From assembly GCF_025200925.1 (NCBI RefSeq), contig NZ_CP104174.1, positions 1,798,001 through 1,862,000 of the forward strand: a stretch of 64,000 nucleotides of DNA. Direction: 5' to 3'. A program made the translations under genes and the position numbers. Of this stretch, positions 43,318 to 51,978 are shown one piece after another. How positions within the stretch are numbered: the stretch's first letter is position 1; each line of letters begins with the position of its first letter. This stretch comes from Bradyrhizobium sp. CB1015 (lineage in GTDB: Bacteria; Pseudomonadota; Alphaproteobacteria; Rhizobiales; Xanthobacteraceae). Under the pieces are notes generated by a model. That model made no database searches. It had not been told where the DNA came from and saw nothing but the letters and a program-made list of their open reading frames with translations.

Positions 43318-43839
43318 ATGACCGTTTCCAAAACCGCTGAAAAGTCCTCCGAAAAGCCGGCCGACGCGGCCAAGGGCCGCAAGGACGCAAGCGAGCCGCA
43401 GGCGGAGGCCCTCCAGCTCGGCGAGCTTTCCGAGCAGCTCGGCTATGTCCTGAAACGTGCGCAGCTCAAGGTGTTCGAGAATTTCTTGCGCTGCATGGCC
43501 TCGCTCCAGCTGACGCCGGCGCAATTCTCGGTGCTGCTGCTGGTCGAGAAAAACCCCGGCCGTAACCAGACCGAGATCGCCTCCACGCTCGGCATCCTCA
43601 GGCCGAACTTCGTGGCCATGCTCGACAATCTGGAGAGCCGCGACCTTTGCGCGCGGATCCGCTCCACCAACGACCGCCGCTCGCACATCCTGGTCTTGAC
43701 CGACAAGGGCAAGGCCGTGCTGGCCCGCGCCAAGAAGCTCGTCGCCACCAAGCACGAGGCCCGGCTGAACGATCTGCTCGGCCAGGCCAACCGCGAAGCC
43801 CTGATCGGAATGCTCGCGAAGATCGCCAGCGAGTTTTGA
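43318..43839 (+). CDS. MarR-family transcriptional regulator
   Basis: 173 residues. After a disordered 35-residue N-terminus the winged HTH is clear: LGYVLKRAQLKVFENFLRCM, LTPAQFSVLLLVEKNPGRNQ, TEIASTLGILRPNFVAMLDN and the wing RSTNDRRSHILVLTDKGKAV. It is divergent from livH and likely controls that transporter, probably by sensing an aromatic acid or CoA ester, as similar MarR proteins do; this is inference. Confidence 0.88.
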   Translation: MTVSKTAEKSSEKPADAAKGRKDASEPQAEALQLGELSEQLGYVLKRAQLKVFENFLRCMASLQLTPAQFSVLLLVEKNPGRNQTEIASTLGILRPNFVAMLDNLESRDLCARIRSTNDRRSHILVLTDKGKAVLARAKKLVATKHEARLNDLLGQANREALIGMLAKIASEF

Positions 43840-43849
43840 CTCTTACCCT

Positions 43850-44249
43850 CCCCTGGAGGGGTCCGGGACGAGCGTAGCTCGCCCGTGGGTCGCTACGCAT
43901 GAGCGAAGCGAAATGCGTAGCGGGGTGGGGTGACAGTCTCTCGGCATTGAGTAGTGCCAGAGTGGAGAGATCACCCCACCCCGCTCGCGCTGCGCGCGAT
44001 CGACCCTCCCCCTCCAGGGGAGGGCTATCGCATTTGAGAGCTTTTCCCTGCAGCCATCCTTCGAGACGCCCGCTTTGGGCGGGCTCCTCAGGATGAGGGC
44101 GGAGTGCGCGGCAGCAGTTTCAACGAACACTGACGCTGATTAGCCTCATCCTGAGGAGGCGCATAAGCGCCGTCTCGAAGGACGAGGCGTGCGCGCAGGC
44201 CGCCGCCACGAGTGATATGCGATAGCCCTGCCCTCCAGGGGAGGGTAAG
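43850..44249. repeat. Composite palindromic repeats with second MITE-like copy
   Basis: It contains TACCCTCCCCTGGAGGGG, GGGGTGGGGTGACAG paired with GATCACCCCACCCC, and CCCTCCCCCTCCAGGGG, the palindromic repeat seen at 33776. The MITE-like element then follows (44021-44229), and CCCTCCAGGGGAGGGTAAG closes the stretch. Confidence 0.75.
44021..44229. mobile_element. MITE-like element, copy 2 (209 bp)
   Basis: Same 13-bp perfect terminal inverted repeats as copy 1. Flanking direct repeats of 11 bases, CCCTCCAGGGG, at 44010-44020 and 44231-44241, look like a target-site duplication. It differs from copy 1 at four sites by eye (for example GAGCACTGAC versus GAACACTGAC), so one transposition or gene conversion is recent. 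Confidence 0.75.
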
Positions 44250-44253
44250 CGCC

Positions 44254-44425
44254 TCAATCCACCAAAATCACGCGGATGTCGTTCACGTTGGTCAGCGTCG
44301 GGCCGGGCTGTAGCAGATCGCCCGTGGCCTCGAAGAACGCGGTCGCGTCGTTGTTGTCGAGAGAGGCCTGCGGCGAGCCCCAGCGTCTTCATCCTCGCGA
44401 AGGTCGCGGCATCGATCAGAGCGCC
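44254..44425 (-). pseudogene. Decayed 3' fragment of a glycerate kinase gene
   Basis: The fragment matches 51979-52152, the 3' end of the intact glycerate kinase gene, at about nine of ten positions. Reading on the minus strand, GALIDAATFARMKTLGL continues, after a 2-base deletion, with LDNNDATAFFEATGDLLQPG and TNVNDIRVILVD plus TGA. The 5' part of the gene is missing. It lies in the same orientation as the intact copy, with the hyf cluster between the two. Confidence 0.82.
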
Positions 44426-44563
44426 ACACGCGTTCGGGGGGCGTACTCGGAGGACGTTGCGCGGAATGATGCATTGCATCTAGAAGATGATGCTTGAAAC
44501 ATCACTTTGCGCGCCCTAAGCTTGGTAAATCAAGCACTGTAACTGCCACGGACGTTGTGCCCC
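44426..44563. other. Spacer between gene fragment and hyf regulator
   Basis: A junction between the decayed kinase fragment and the hyf cluster. I see no gene and no repeat. The left border of the inserted segment should lie here. Confidence 0.35.
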
Positions 44564-44833
44564 GTGATCACCGCCGCGCAGCTTCGAGCCGCCCGTGCCT
44601 TGCTCAGGATCGACCAGCGCGAACTCGCGCAGCGCTGTTCGCTGTCGCTGCCGACGATCCAGCGCATGGAGGCCTCCGAAGGGGTGATCCGCGGCAATGT
44701 CGATTCCCTGGTGAAGCTGGTCGAGGCGCTGTCGGTTGCCGGCATCGAGCTGATCGCCGAGGGGGCGGTGTCGAGCGCCGGGGGGCGCGGTGTTCGGCTG
44801 AAGTCTCCACCCCCGAGCGCAGGCGGCCAATAG
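44564..44833 (+). CDS. Small XRE-type HTH protein
   Basis: 89 residues from GTG 44564 (MITAAQLRAARALLRIDQRE, LAQRCSLSLPTIQRMEASEG), the canonical XRE helix-turn-helix at about 4-60, followed by a segment (VDSLVKLVEALSVAGIELI) common in short rhizobial regulators. It lies 38 bases before hyfB in the same direction, so it may regulate the cluster. Confidence 0.75.
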   Translation: MITAAQLRAARALLRIDQRELAQRCSLSLPTIQRMEASEGVIRGNVDSLVKLVEALSVAGIELIAEGAVSSAGGRGVRLKSPPPSAGGQ

Positions 44834-44870
44834 TGATGACGCGCGCGCAAATCATGATCCAGGAGCGGCT

Positions 44871-46871
44871 ATGATCGCTGTGGCGCTATGGTCAGTGGCG
44901 GCTCTGCTGGCGCTGGCGCCTGCGGGAGTCGTGCTGTCGACGCGCCCGCGCGGCTCGATCATCCTCTACGGCGGATGCCTGATCGCCACATCGACGCTAT
45001 GTGTCACGGCGCTGTCGGATCTGCTCTTTTTCCCTCATCTGACGCCGAGCGCGACACTGCCGATCGGCCTGCCCTGGCTCGGTGCCCATTTCCGGCTCGA
45101 TGCGCTGTCGGCCTTCTTCCTCGTCGTCGTCAATCTCGGCGGCGCCGCTGCGAGCCTGTTCGCGCTCGGCTACTTCAGGCACGAGGACTCCCCCGGCCGC
45201 GTGCTGCCGTTCTATCCTGCCTATCTCGCGGGGATGAACGTCGTCGTGCTGGCAAACGATGCCTTCAGCTTCCTGGTCGCCTGGGAATTCATGTCGCTGA
45301 CCTCCTGGGCGATGGTGGTCTCGCATCACCGGGAGGCCGAGAACATCCGCGCTGGCTATGTCTATCTCTTGATGGCAAGTTTCGGCACGCTGGCGCTGCT
45401 GCTCGCCTTCGGCCTGCTCGCGAGCGGCGCCGGCTACGATTTCGATGCGATCCGAGCCTCGCATCCTTCCGCTGCGCTGAGCGGCGTGGTGGTGATCCTC
45501 ATGCTGCTGGGCGCCGGCTCCAAGGCTGGCCTGGTGCCGCTGCACGCTTGGCTGCCGCTCGCCCATCCCGCCGCACCCAGCCACGTCTCCGGCCTCATGA
45601 GCGGCGTCATGACCAAGGTCGCCGTCTACGGCTTCGTGCGCATCGTCTTTGATCTTCTGCCCGAACCGGTGTGGTGGTGGAGCATGGTGGTGCTGCTGGT
45701 CGGCGGTCCGTCGGCGACCCTGGGCGTGCTCTACGCGCTGATGCAGCGCGATATCAAGCGCGTGCTCGCTTATTCAACGATAGAGAATATCGGCATCATC
45801 TTCACCGGCCTCGGGTTGGCGCTGGCTTTCAAGGCGGAAGGACTCGACTGGGTGGCGGCGCTCGCTTTCACCGCGGCGATGCTGCATGTCTTCAACCATG
45901 CGCTGTTCAAGAGCCTGTTGTTCTTCGGCGCCGGCGCGGTGCTGGGAGCAACCGGTGAGCGCGACATGGAGAAGCTCGGCGGGCTGATCCATCGCATGCC
46001 GAGGACGGCGTTCGCGGTGCTGGTCGGCTGCGTCGCGATCTCGGCATTGCCGCCATTCAACGGCTTCGTTTCGGAATGGCTGACCTTCCAGGCGATCCTG
46101 CTCTCACCGCAGCTGCCCTCATGGGGCCTCAAGCTGGTCATTCCGGCGGTCGGCGGTTTGCTGGCGCTCGCCGCCGCCTTTGCCGCGGCCTGCTTCGTCA
46201 AGCTCTATGGCATCAGCTTCCTCGGCCGGCCGCGTTCGGATGTCGCGGCGTCAGCACATGAGACCGACCGCTTCTCGCTGACCGCGATGTTCGTGCTTGC
46301 CGCCCTTTGCCTCGTTGCCGGCATCCTGCCCGGGTTGTTCATCGATGCGCTGGCGCCGGTGAGCAAGGCTATGGTCGGCAACATCATGCCGCATCAGGTC
46401 GGATTGCAGTGGCTCACCATCGTGCCGATCGCCGAAAGCCGCAGCTCCTATAACGGCCTTCTGGTGTTCCTGTTCGCGGCGCTCTGCGGCACGACGGCGG
46501 CGACAGCCATTCACCGTCTCGCCTCCGATCGCTTGCGCCGCGCACCGGCCTGGGATTGCGGCTATCCCGATCCGAACCCTTTGATCCAGTACTCGGCTTC
46601 GAGCTTCTCGCAGCCGATCCGCCGCGTGTTCGGCAGCGTCGTCTTTGCCGCACGCGAGATCGGCGAGATGCCGCCGCCGTCCTCGCCGGTTCCCGCGCGG
46701 CTCCAGGTCGAACTGCACGATCTGATCTGGGATGTGCTGTACGCGCCGATCGCGAAGGTCATCGGCTTTGCGACCGACCGCATCAATATCCTGCAGTTCC
46801 TCACCATCCGCCGCTATCTGACGCTCGTCTTCGTGGCGCTGGTGGTACTGTTGCTGGTGGTGGCACTATGA
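44871..46871 (+). CDS. hyfB: HyfB-like proton-translocating membrane subunit
   Basis: 666 residues with about sixteen TM helices, homologous to the NuoL/N-type antiporter subunits. Conserved features: AWEFMSLTSWAMVVSHH, GAGSKAGLVPLHAWLPLAHP, SGVMTKVAVYGFVRI with its key Lys, LAYSTIENIGIIFTGLG, NHALFKSLLFFGAGAVLGAT. The C-terminal segment WDCGYPDPNPLIQYSASSFS plus QPIRRVFGS is typical of HyfB/HycC. It should pump protons with the rest of the complex. Its stop overlaps hyfC. Confidence 0.9.
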   Translation: MIAVALWSVAALLALAPAGVVLSTRPRGSIILYGGCLIATSTLCVTALSDLLFFPHLTPSATLPIGLPWLGAHFRLDALSAFFLVVVNLGGAAASLFALGYFRHEDSPGRVLPFYPAYLAGMNVVVLANDAFSFLVAWEFMSLTSWAMVVSHHREAENIRAGYVYLLMASFGTLALLLAFGLLASGAGYDFDAIRASHPSAALSGVVVILMLLGAGSKAGLVPLHAWLPLAHPAAPSHVSGLMSGVMTKVAVYGFVRIVFDLLPEPVWWWSMVVLLVGGPSATLGVLYALMQRDIKRVLAYSTIENIGIIFTGLGLALAFKAEGLDWVAALAFTAAMLHVFNHALFKSLLFFGAGAVLGATGERDMEKLGGLIHRMPRTAFAVLVGCVAISALPPFNGFVSEWLTFQAILLSPQLPSWGLKLVIPAVGGLLALAAAFAAACFVKLYGISFLGRPRSDVAASAHETDRFSLTAMFVLAALCLVAGILPGLFIDALAPVSKAMVGNIMPHQVGLQWLTIVPIAESRSSYNGLLVFLFAALCGTTAATAIHRLASDRLRRAPAWDCGYPDPNPLIQYSASSFSQPIRRVFGSVVFAAREIGEMPPPSSPVPARLQVELHDLIWDVLYAPIAKVIGFATDRINILQFLTIRRYLTLVFVALVVLLLVVAL

Positions 46872-47824
46872 GCGCGCTGCGCGATATCCTCTCCCAGGGC
46901 GCCCAGATGTCGCTGGTGCTGGGGCTCACGCCGCTGCTGACGGGTTTCGTGCGCAAGGTGAAGGCGCGGCTGCTGCGCCGGCGCGGGCCGCCGCTGCTTC
47001 AGCCCTATCGCGACCTCATTCGCCTGATGCGCAAGGACGTCGTGCTCGCGGACAACGCATCCTGGCTGTTCCGTGTCATTCCCTATCTGATCTTCGCGGG
47101 CACCTGGGTCGCCGCCTCGCTGGTACCGACTTTCGGCAATGGCCTGTTGTTCTCCTGGACCGCCGATCTCATCGCCATCATTGCGCTGCTCGGCAGCGCC
47201 CGTTTCTTCCAGGCGCTTGCCGGCATGGACGTCGGCACCGCCTTCGGCGGCATCGGCTCCAGCCGCGAGGTCATGATCGCCTCCCTCGCCGAGCCCGCGA
47301 TGCTGATCACGGTGTTCTCGGTTGCGATGATCGCCGGCTCGACGCAGCTCCCCAACGTGGCCGAGTTCATGGGCTCGGACGCGGTCGGTCTGCGTGTGTC
47401 CCTGGGCATGGCGTTCGTGGCACTGACCATCGTAGCGCTGGCGGAGAATGCCCGTATTCCCGTTGATAACCCCGCCACCCATCTCGAGCTCACCATGGTG
47501 CACGAGGCCATGGTGCTGGAATATTCGGGGCGGCATCTCGCGCTGATCGATCTGTCGTCGCAGCTCAAGCTCCTGCTCTATGTCTCGCTGATCGCCTGCG
47601 TGTTCCTGCCATGGGGCACGGCGACTGCCGACGCGGGCATTGCGAGGCTCGTCTTTGGCGCGCTGCTCTATTTCGGCAAGCTGGCGGTGCTTGGCTTTTT
47701 GCTCGCCGTGTTCGAGACGTCGATCGCCAAGATGCGCGTGTTCCGGATTCCGGAGTTCTTGGGCGCGGCGCTGATGCTGGCAATGCTTGCCACCCTGTTG
47801 CGCTTTGTGTCGGGGAGCCTCTAA
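46868..47824 (+). CDS. hyfC: HyfC-like (NuoH/HycD-type) membrane subunit
   Basis: 318 residues from ATG 46868 (ATGA overlap with hyfB) with about eight TM helices. The quinone-side motif is RRRGPPLLQPYRDLIRLMRK, followed by DLIAIIALLGSARFFQALAG, FGGIGSSREVMIASLAEPAM and VDNPATHLELTMVHEAMVLE. It anchors the catalytic arm to the membrane. In complex I this subunit touches the quinone; in hydrogenases it couples to the large subunit. Confidence 0.9.
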   Translation: MSALRDILSQGAQMSLVLGLTPLLTGFVRKVKARLLRRRGPPLLQPYRDLIRLMRKDVVLADNASWLFRVIPYLIFAGTWVAASLVPTFGNGLLFSWTADLIAIIALLGSARFFQALAGMDVGTAFGGIGSSREVMIASLAEPAMLITVFSVAMIAGSTQLPNVAEFMGSDAVGLRVSLGMAFVALTIVALAENARIPVDNPATHLELTMVHEAMVLEYSGRHLALIDLSSQLKLLLYVSLIACVFLPWGTATADAGIARLVFGALLYFGKLAVLGFLLAVFETSIAKMRVFRIPEFLGAALMLAMLATLLRFVSGSL

Positions 47825-47827
47825 GAG

Positions 47828-48490
47828 ATGAGCAGCCTGCAATTCGACATCGCCCATCTGCTCGCCGGCTCCCTCGTGCTGGCGAGCTTCATGATGCTCT
47901 ATCAGGACCGCCTTTATGCGCTGCTCAATGTCTATGCACTGCATGCCGGCGTGCTGGCGCTATCGGTAGCCTGGCAGGCCTATGTGCAGCAAGCGCCGCA
48001 TCTCTATGTCACGGCGCTGATCGCGCTGCTGTTCAAGGCCATCATCATCCCGGTGGCGCTGCACCGGATCATCAAGCGGCTCGGTATCCACCGCGAGATC
48101 GAGAATGCGATCGGCATCGGGTTGACCATGATGGCCGGTATCGGCCTCGTCGCGCTGTCGATGGTGGTGATGCTGCGGGTGACGCCGAGCGCTGACGCGC
48201 TCGCGCGCGAGGACCTTGCCTTCGCGCTGTCGGTTGTGCTGCTGGGGCTCCTGATCATGGTGACGCGACGCAACGCCGTGAGCCAGGTCGTCGGATTCAT
48301 GTCGCTGGAGAACGGGCTGGTGCTGGCGGCAACCGGCGCGAAGGGCATGCCGCTGGTGGTCGAGATCAGTGTCGCCTTCTCGGTGCTGATCGCCTTCATC
48401 GTGATCGGCATCTTCCTGTTCCGCATCCGCGAGCGTTTCGACAGCGTGGACGTGCAGGAGCTTGATCGCTTTCGCGGAGAGCGGCGATGA
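47828..48490 (+). CDS. hyfE: HyfE-like membrane subunit
   Basis: 220 residues with seven TM helices, like NuoK with a preceding extension: HLLAGSLVLASFMMLYQDRL, ALLNVYALHAGVLALSVAWQ, FMSLENGLVLAATGAKGMP and VEISVAFSVLIAFIVIGIFL. The two membrane Glu residues of NuoK (in SLEN and VEIS) are present. It begins four bases after hyfC and overlaps hyfF. Confidence 0.88.
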   Translation: MSSLQFDIAHLLAGSLVLASFMMLYQDRLYALLNVYALHAGVLALSVAWQAYVQQAPHLYVTALIALLFKAIIIPVALHRIIKRLGIHREIENAIGIGLTMMAGIGLVALSMVVMLRVTPSADALAREDLAFALSVVLLGLLIMVTRRNAVSQVVGFMSLENGLVLAATGAKGMPLVVEISVAFSVLIAFIVIGIFLFRIRERFDSVDVQELDRFRGERR

Positions 48491-49926
48491 GCATCGACGC
48501 CCTCAGCGCCATCCTCTTGATTCCGGCCCTCTCGGCGGCGCTGCTGGCAATTTTGCCCGGCTACCGACTGACGGCCAAGCTGAATGTAGTGGCAGCGCTC
48601 GCGACCTTCCTCACCTCACTCTCGCTGTTCGTGGTCGAACCGGTATCGGGGCAGTATCTGCTGATGGACGACCTCAACAAGGTCTTCGTCGTGTTGACCA
48701 CCTTCGTCAGCTTCACCACATCGGTGTTCAGCGCGAGCTACATCCAGCACGAGATCGAGATCGGGCGCCTGGCGCCGGCGTTCCTGCGCTTCTATCACGC
48801 GATGTATCAGACGCTGATGTTCGCGATGAACCTCGCGCTCCTCGCCAACAATATCGGACTGATGTGGGTCGCGGTCGAGGTGGCGACGCTGACGACGGTC
48901 CTGATGGTCGGCATCTACCGCACCCATGAGGCGCTGGAGGCAGCTTGGAAATACTTCATCCTCGGTAGCGTCGGTATTGCGCTCGCGCTGTTCGGCACCA
49001 TCCTGGTCTATATGGCGGCGCGCCCCGTGGTGGGCGAGGGGCTGGACGGCATGGTATGGACGGTGCTGGTGAAGCACGCCGCACAGTTCGACCCGGCGTT
49101 GCTCAACGTCGCCTTCGCCTTCCTCCTGCTCGGCTATGGCACCAAGGTCGGCCTCGCACCGCTGCATGCTTGGCTGCCGGATGCGCATGCAGAGGGCCCG
49201 ACGCCGATCTCGGCGGTGCTGTCCGGCCTGTTGCTCAATGTCGCGCTCTATGCGCTCCTGCGCTTCAAGATGATGCTCGCGGTCAACTCTGCGGCGATCG
49301 CGCCGGGTCCGTTGATGGTGACCATGGGCCTGATCTCGGTGATCTTCGCTTCGCTGATGCTGTACCGGCGCCGCGACATCAAGCGGATGTTCGCCTATTC
49401 CTCGATCGAGCATATGGGCATCATCGTCTTCGCCTTCGGAATGGGCGGGCCGCTCGCGAATTTCGCAGGACTGTTGCACATGACCATGCATTCGCTGACC
49501 AAGTCGGCGATCTTCTTTGCGGTCGGCCACATCGCACAGGTCAAGGGCACACAGAAGATCGCCGATATCGGCGGGCTCACGGTGACCAACCCCGCGCTCG
49601 GCTGGGGCCTGATGCTCGGCGTCATCGCCATCGTCGGGCTGCCGCCGCTCGGCATCTTCATGAGCGAGTTCCTGGTGGTGAGCTCGACTTTCGCCCGCGC
49701 GCCCTGGCTGACGGTGATCCTGGTGCTCGGCATCATCATCGCGCTCGGCGGGCTTTTCTTGCGGATCGGACCGGTGATGTTTGGCGAGCCCAAAGGCAAG
49801 ACCGCGCCCGCGGAAGCGTCCTACGTGCCGATGTTCACGCATCTCGGCTTGGTTCTGATGGCCGGCATCTATCTGCCGCCGGTGCTGGTCACCGGCTTCC
49901 AGAACGTCGCGAAGCTCCTGGGGTAG
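48487..49926 (+). CDS. hyfF: HyfF-like antiporter-type membrane subunit
   Basis: 479 residues with about fourteen TM helices, NuoN/M-type: IGLMWVAVEVATLTTVLMVG, GYGTKVGLAPLHAWLPDAHA, RDIKRMFAYSSIEHMGIIVF, HSLTKSAIFFAVGHIAQVKG and GLPPLGIFMSEFLVV. The Glu and Lys in the TM5 and TM7 equivalents of antiporter subunits are present. A second proton channel for the complex. Confidence 0.9.
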   Translation: MSIDALSAILLIPALSAALLAILPGYRLTAKLNVVAALATFLTSLSLFVVEPVSGQYLLMDDLNKVFVVLTTFVSFTTSVFSASYIQHEIEIGRLAPAFLRFYHAMYQTLMFAMNLALLANNIGLMWVAVEVATLTTVLMVGIYRTHEALEAAWKYFILGSVGIALALFGTILVYMAARPVVGEGLDGMVWTVLVKHAAQFDPALLNVAFAFLLLGYGTKVGLAPLHAWLPDAHAEGPTPISAVLSGLLLNVALYALLRFKMMLAVNSAAIAPGPLMVTMGLISVIFASLMLYRRRDIKRMFAYSSIEHMGIIVFAFGMGGPLANFAGLLHMTMHSLTKSAIFFAVGHIAQVKGTQKIADIGGLTVTNPALGWGLMLGVIAIVGLPPLGIFMSEFLVVSSTFARAPWLTVILVLGIIIALGGLFLRIGPVMFGEPKGKTAPAEASYVPMFTHLGLVLMAGIYLPPVLVTGFQNVAKLLG

Positions 49927-49929
49927 GCC

Positions 49930-51438
49930 ATGGGCATCCTCGACAGCATCCCCCATGTCAGTGCGGTGCCATCGCACCGACCGTGGCCGCGCGCGGTCGT
50001 GACGGAGGCGGGCTGGCAGGCGGCGATCGATCGACTGGTCGAGGGAGGCCTCACACTGCTTGGCTTCTGGGGCGAGCCGACCGCGGTGCATATGGCGATG
50101 CTCGATGGAGGCTCGGCCGAGATCGCGGTCGTGACCTACGCGTGTACGGCCGGCACATTTCCAAGCGTTGCCGGCCGTCATCCGCCGGCGCTTCGGCTCG
50201 AGCGGACCATTCATGATCTGTTCGGGCTTGCTCCGACCGGCGCTGACGATCTGCGGCCATGGCTCGATCACGACGTCTGGGGCAAATCCTTTCCGCTCTC
50301 GGGCCGCAACGCATCGCGCCACGTGCGGCCATACCAGTTCCTGCCGTCCGAGGGCGAGGCGCTGCATCAGGTCGCGGTCGGCCCGGTCCATGCCGGGATC
50401 ATCGAGCCCGGCCACTTCCGCTTCACCGCCAATGGTGAGCATGTGGTGCGGCTGGAGCAGCGGCTCGGCTACACCCACAAGGGCATCGAGTCGCTGATGC
50501 TGGGCGCGAGCCTCGAGGCCGCGGCAAAGCTCGCCAACCGGACCTCCGGCGATAGCGCGGTGGCCTACGCTTTCGCCTTTGCCCGCGCGGCGGAAGCCGC
50601 GCTCGACATCGAGGTGCCGCGGCGCGCGACGTACTTGCGGGCGTTGATGGCGGAATTGGAGCGGCTCGCCAATCATTTCGGCGACATCGGCGCGATCTGC
50701 AACGATGCGTCGTTCGCGCTGATGCACGCCCAGACCGGCATTTTGCGCGAGCGGACCCTGCGCGCTGCGGATGCTGCGTTCGGCCATCGCCTGATGATGG
50801 ACGTCGTCGTGCCCGGTGGCCTGGCGCGCGACATGGCGCCGGACGGTATCCCGGCGCTGCGAATGCTGCTTGCTGAAATCAAGAAGGTATTCCCGCGCCT
50901 GATCGAGCTTTACGACAACACCGCATCCTTGCAGGACCGCACCGTCACCACGGGCATCGTGAAGGCGGACTATGCCCGTCAGTTCGGCGCCGGCGGCTAT
51001 GTCGGCCGCGCCTCGGGCCGCAATTTCGATGCACGACGCACGCTTGCTTATGCGCCCTACGAACAATTGTCGTTCGAGGTGCCGGTGCTGGAAGCCGGCG
51101 ATGTCAACGCACGGGTCTGGATCCGCATCCGCGAGGTCGAGCAGAGCGTCGAGCTGATCGCGCAGATCCTCGACCTGATCGAGCCGGGCGAGATCAGCAG
51201 CGCGCCGCCGGCGGGGCGCGGCGCATGCGAAGGCCTGGCGCTCACCGAGGCCTTCCGCGGCGACGTTCTGGTGTGGCTGCGGCTCGATGGTGAGCTGCGC
51301 GTCGAACGCTGCCACCTGCGCGACGCCTCATGGTTCCAGTGGCCGCTGCTGGAAGCTGCGATCGAGGGCAACATCATTGCCGACTTTCCGCTCTGCAATA
51401 AGTCGTTCAACTGTTCCTATTCGGGTGCGGACCTCTAA
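49930..51438 (+). CDS. HyfG-like large subunit lacking NiFe cysteines (Ehr type)
   Basis: 502 residues: an N-terminal NuoC/HycE-N-like domain (1-150: QAAIDRLVEGGLTLLGFWGE, VVTYACTAGTFPSVAGRHPP) and a NuoD/HycE-type domain (GPVHAGIIEPGHFRF at 151, YTHKGIES, RRATYLRALMAELERLANHF). Real hydrogenases have CxxC in RxCGICxxxH; here the site reads RTSGDSAVAY (204-213). The second CxxC near the C-terminus is replaced by LCNKSFNCSYSG. Neither cysteine pair can hold NiFe. It matches the Ehr group of complexes, which have unknown substrates. Confidence 0.85.
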   Translation: MGILDSIPHVSAVPSHRPWPRAVVTEAGWQAAIDRLVEGGLTLLGFWGEPTAVHMAMLDGGSAEIAVVTYACTAGTFPSVAGRHPPALRLERTIHDLFGLAPTGADDLRPWLDHDVWGKSFPLSGRNASRHVRPYQFLPSEGEALHQVAVGPVHAGIIEPGHFRFTANGEHVVRLEQRLGYTHKGIESLMLGASLEAAAKLANRTSGDSAVAYAFAFARAAEAALDIEVPRRATYLRALMAELERLANHFGDIGAICNDASFALMHAQTGILRERTLRAADAAFGHRLMMDVVVPGGLARDMAPDGIPALRMLLAEIKKVFPRLIELYDNTASLQDRTVTTGIVKADYARQFGAGGYVGRASGRNFDARRTLAYAPYEQLSFEVPVLEAGDVNARVWIRIREVEQSVELIAQILDLIEPGEISSAPPAGRGACEGLALTEAFRGDVLVWLRLDGELRVERCHLRDASWFQWPLLEAAIEGNIIADFPLCNKSFNCSYSGADL

Positions 51439-51441
51439 GCC

Positions 51442-51966
51442 ATGCGCAAGACCTTGCTCGAAAGCCTCACCCATGGCTCGCTGACGGAGCCCGCGCCGGG
51501 GCCGGACGAGTCGGCGCTGGCGGAGCTTGCGACGAAAGTCGACCGCGCGGCCCAGGCCAGGCTTGGGCGTTCTCTTGCCATTCGCGAGGTCGATGCCGGC
51601 TCCTGCAACGGCTGCGAGCTGGAGGTCCACGCGCTGTCCAACGCCTTCTACGACATCGAACGTTTCGGCCTGCGTTTCGTCGCCTCGCCGCGGCACGCCG
51701 ACGTGCTGCTGGTCACGGGTCCGGTGACGAAGAACATGCGACAGGCGCTGGAGCGGACCTACAATGCGACGCCAGATCCGAAATGGGTCGTCGCGGTCGG
51801 CGGCTGCGCGATCGATGGCGGTCTTTTCAGAGGCAGCTACGCCTGCGTTGGCGGCGTCTCCGAGACCATTCCGGTTGATTTGCACATCACGGGCTGCCCG
51901 CCGTCGCCGACGGACTTGTTGAAGGGCCTGCTCGCGCTGCTGGAACACGTCAGCGGCAAACGGTAA
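51442..51966 (+). CDS. hyfI: HyfI-like small subunit with [4Fe-4S] N2-type site
   Basis: 174 residues of the NuoB/HycG family. Cluster ligands are Cys55 and Cys58 (GSCNGCELEVHAL), Cys122 (VGGCAIDGG) and Cys152 (ITGCPPSPTD), so the cluster N2-type site is intact. The pair order is CxxC as in hydrogenases rather than the CC of complex I. It likely transfers electrons between the unknown substrate site and a partner. No ferredoxin-like HyfA or HyfH gene is in the cluster. Confidence 0.9.
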   Translation: MRKTLLESLTHGSLTEPAPGPDESALAELATKVDRAAQARLGRSLAIREVDAGSCNGCELEVHALSNAFYDIERFGLRFVASPRHADVLLVTGPVTKNMRQALERTYNATPDPKWVVAVGGCAIDGGLFRGSYACVGGVSETIPVDLHITGCPPSPTDLLKGLLALLEHVSGKR

Positions 51967-51978
51967 GCCGCGCTCACG

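Noticed and set aside
48616..51315. Open frame of about 900 codons on the minus strand opposite hyfF and hyfG
   Set aside because: It mirrors real genes in high-GC DNA. The product is His/Arg/Gln-rich with no domains.
44871..51966. Naming the cluster formate hydrogenlyase or hydrogenase 4
   Set aside because: The NiFe ligands, the ferredoxin subunits and the formate dehydrogenase and maturation genes are absent.
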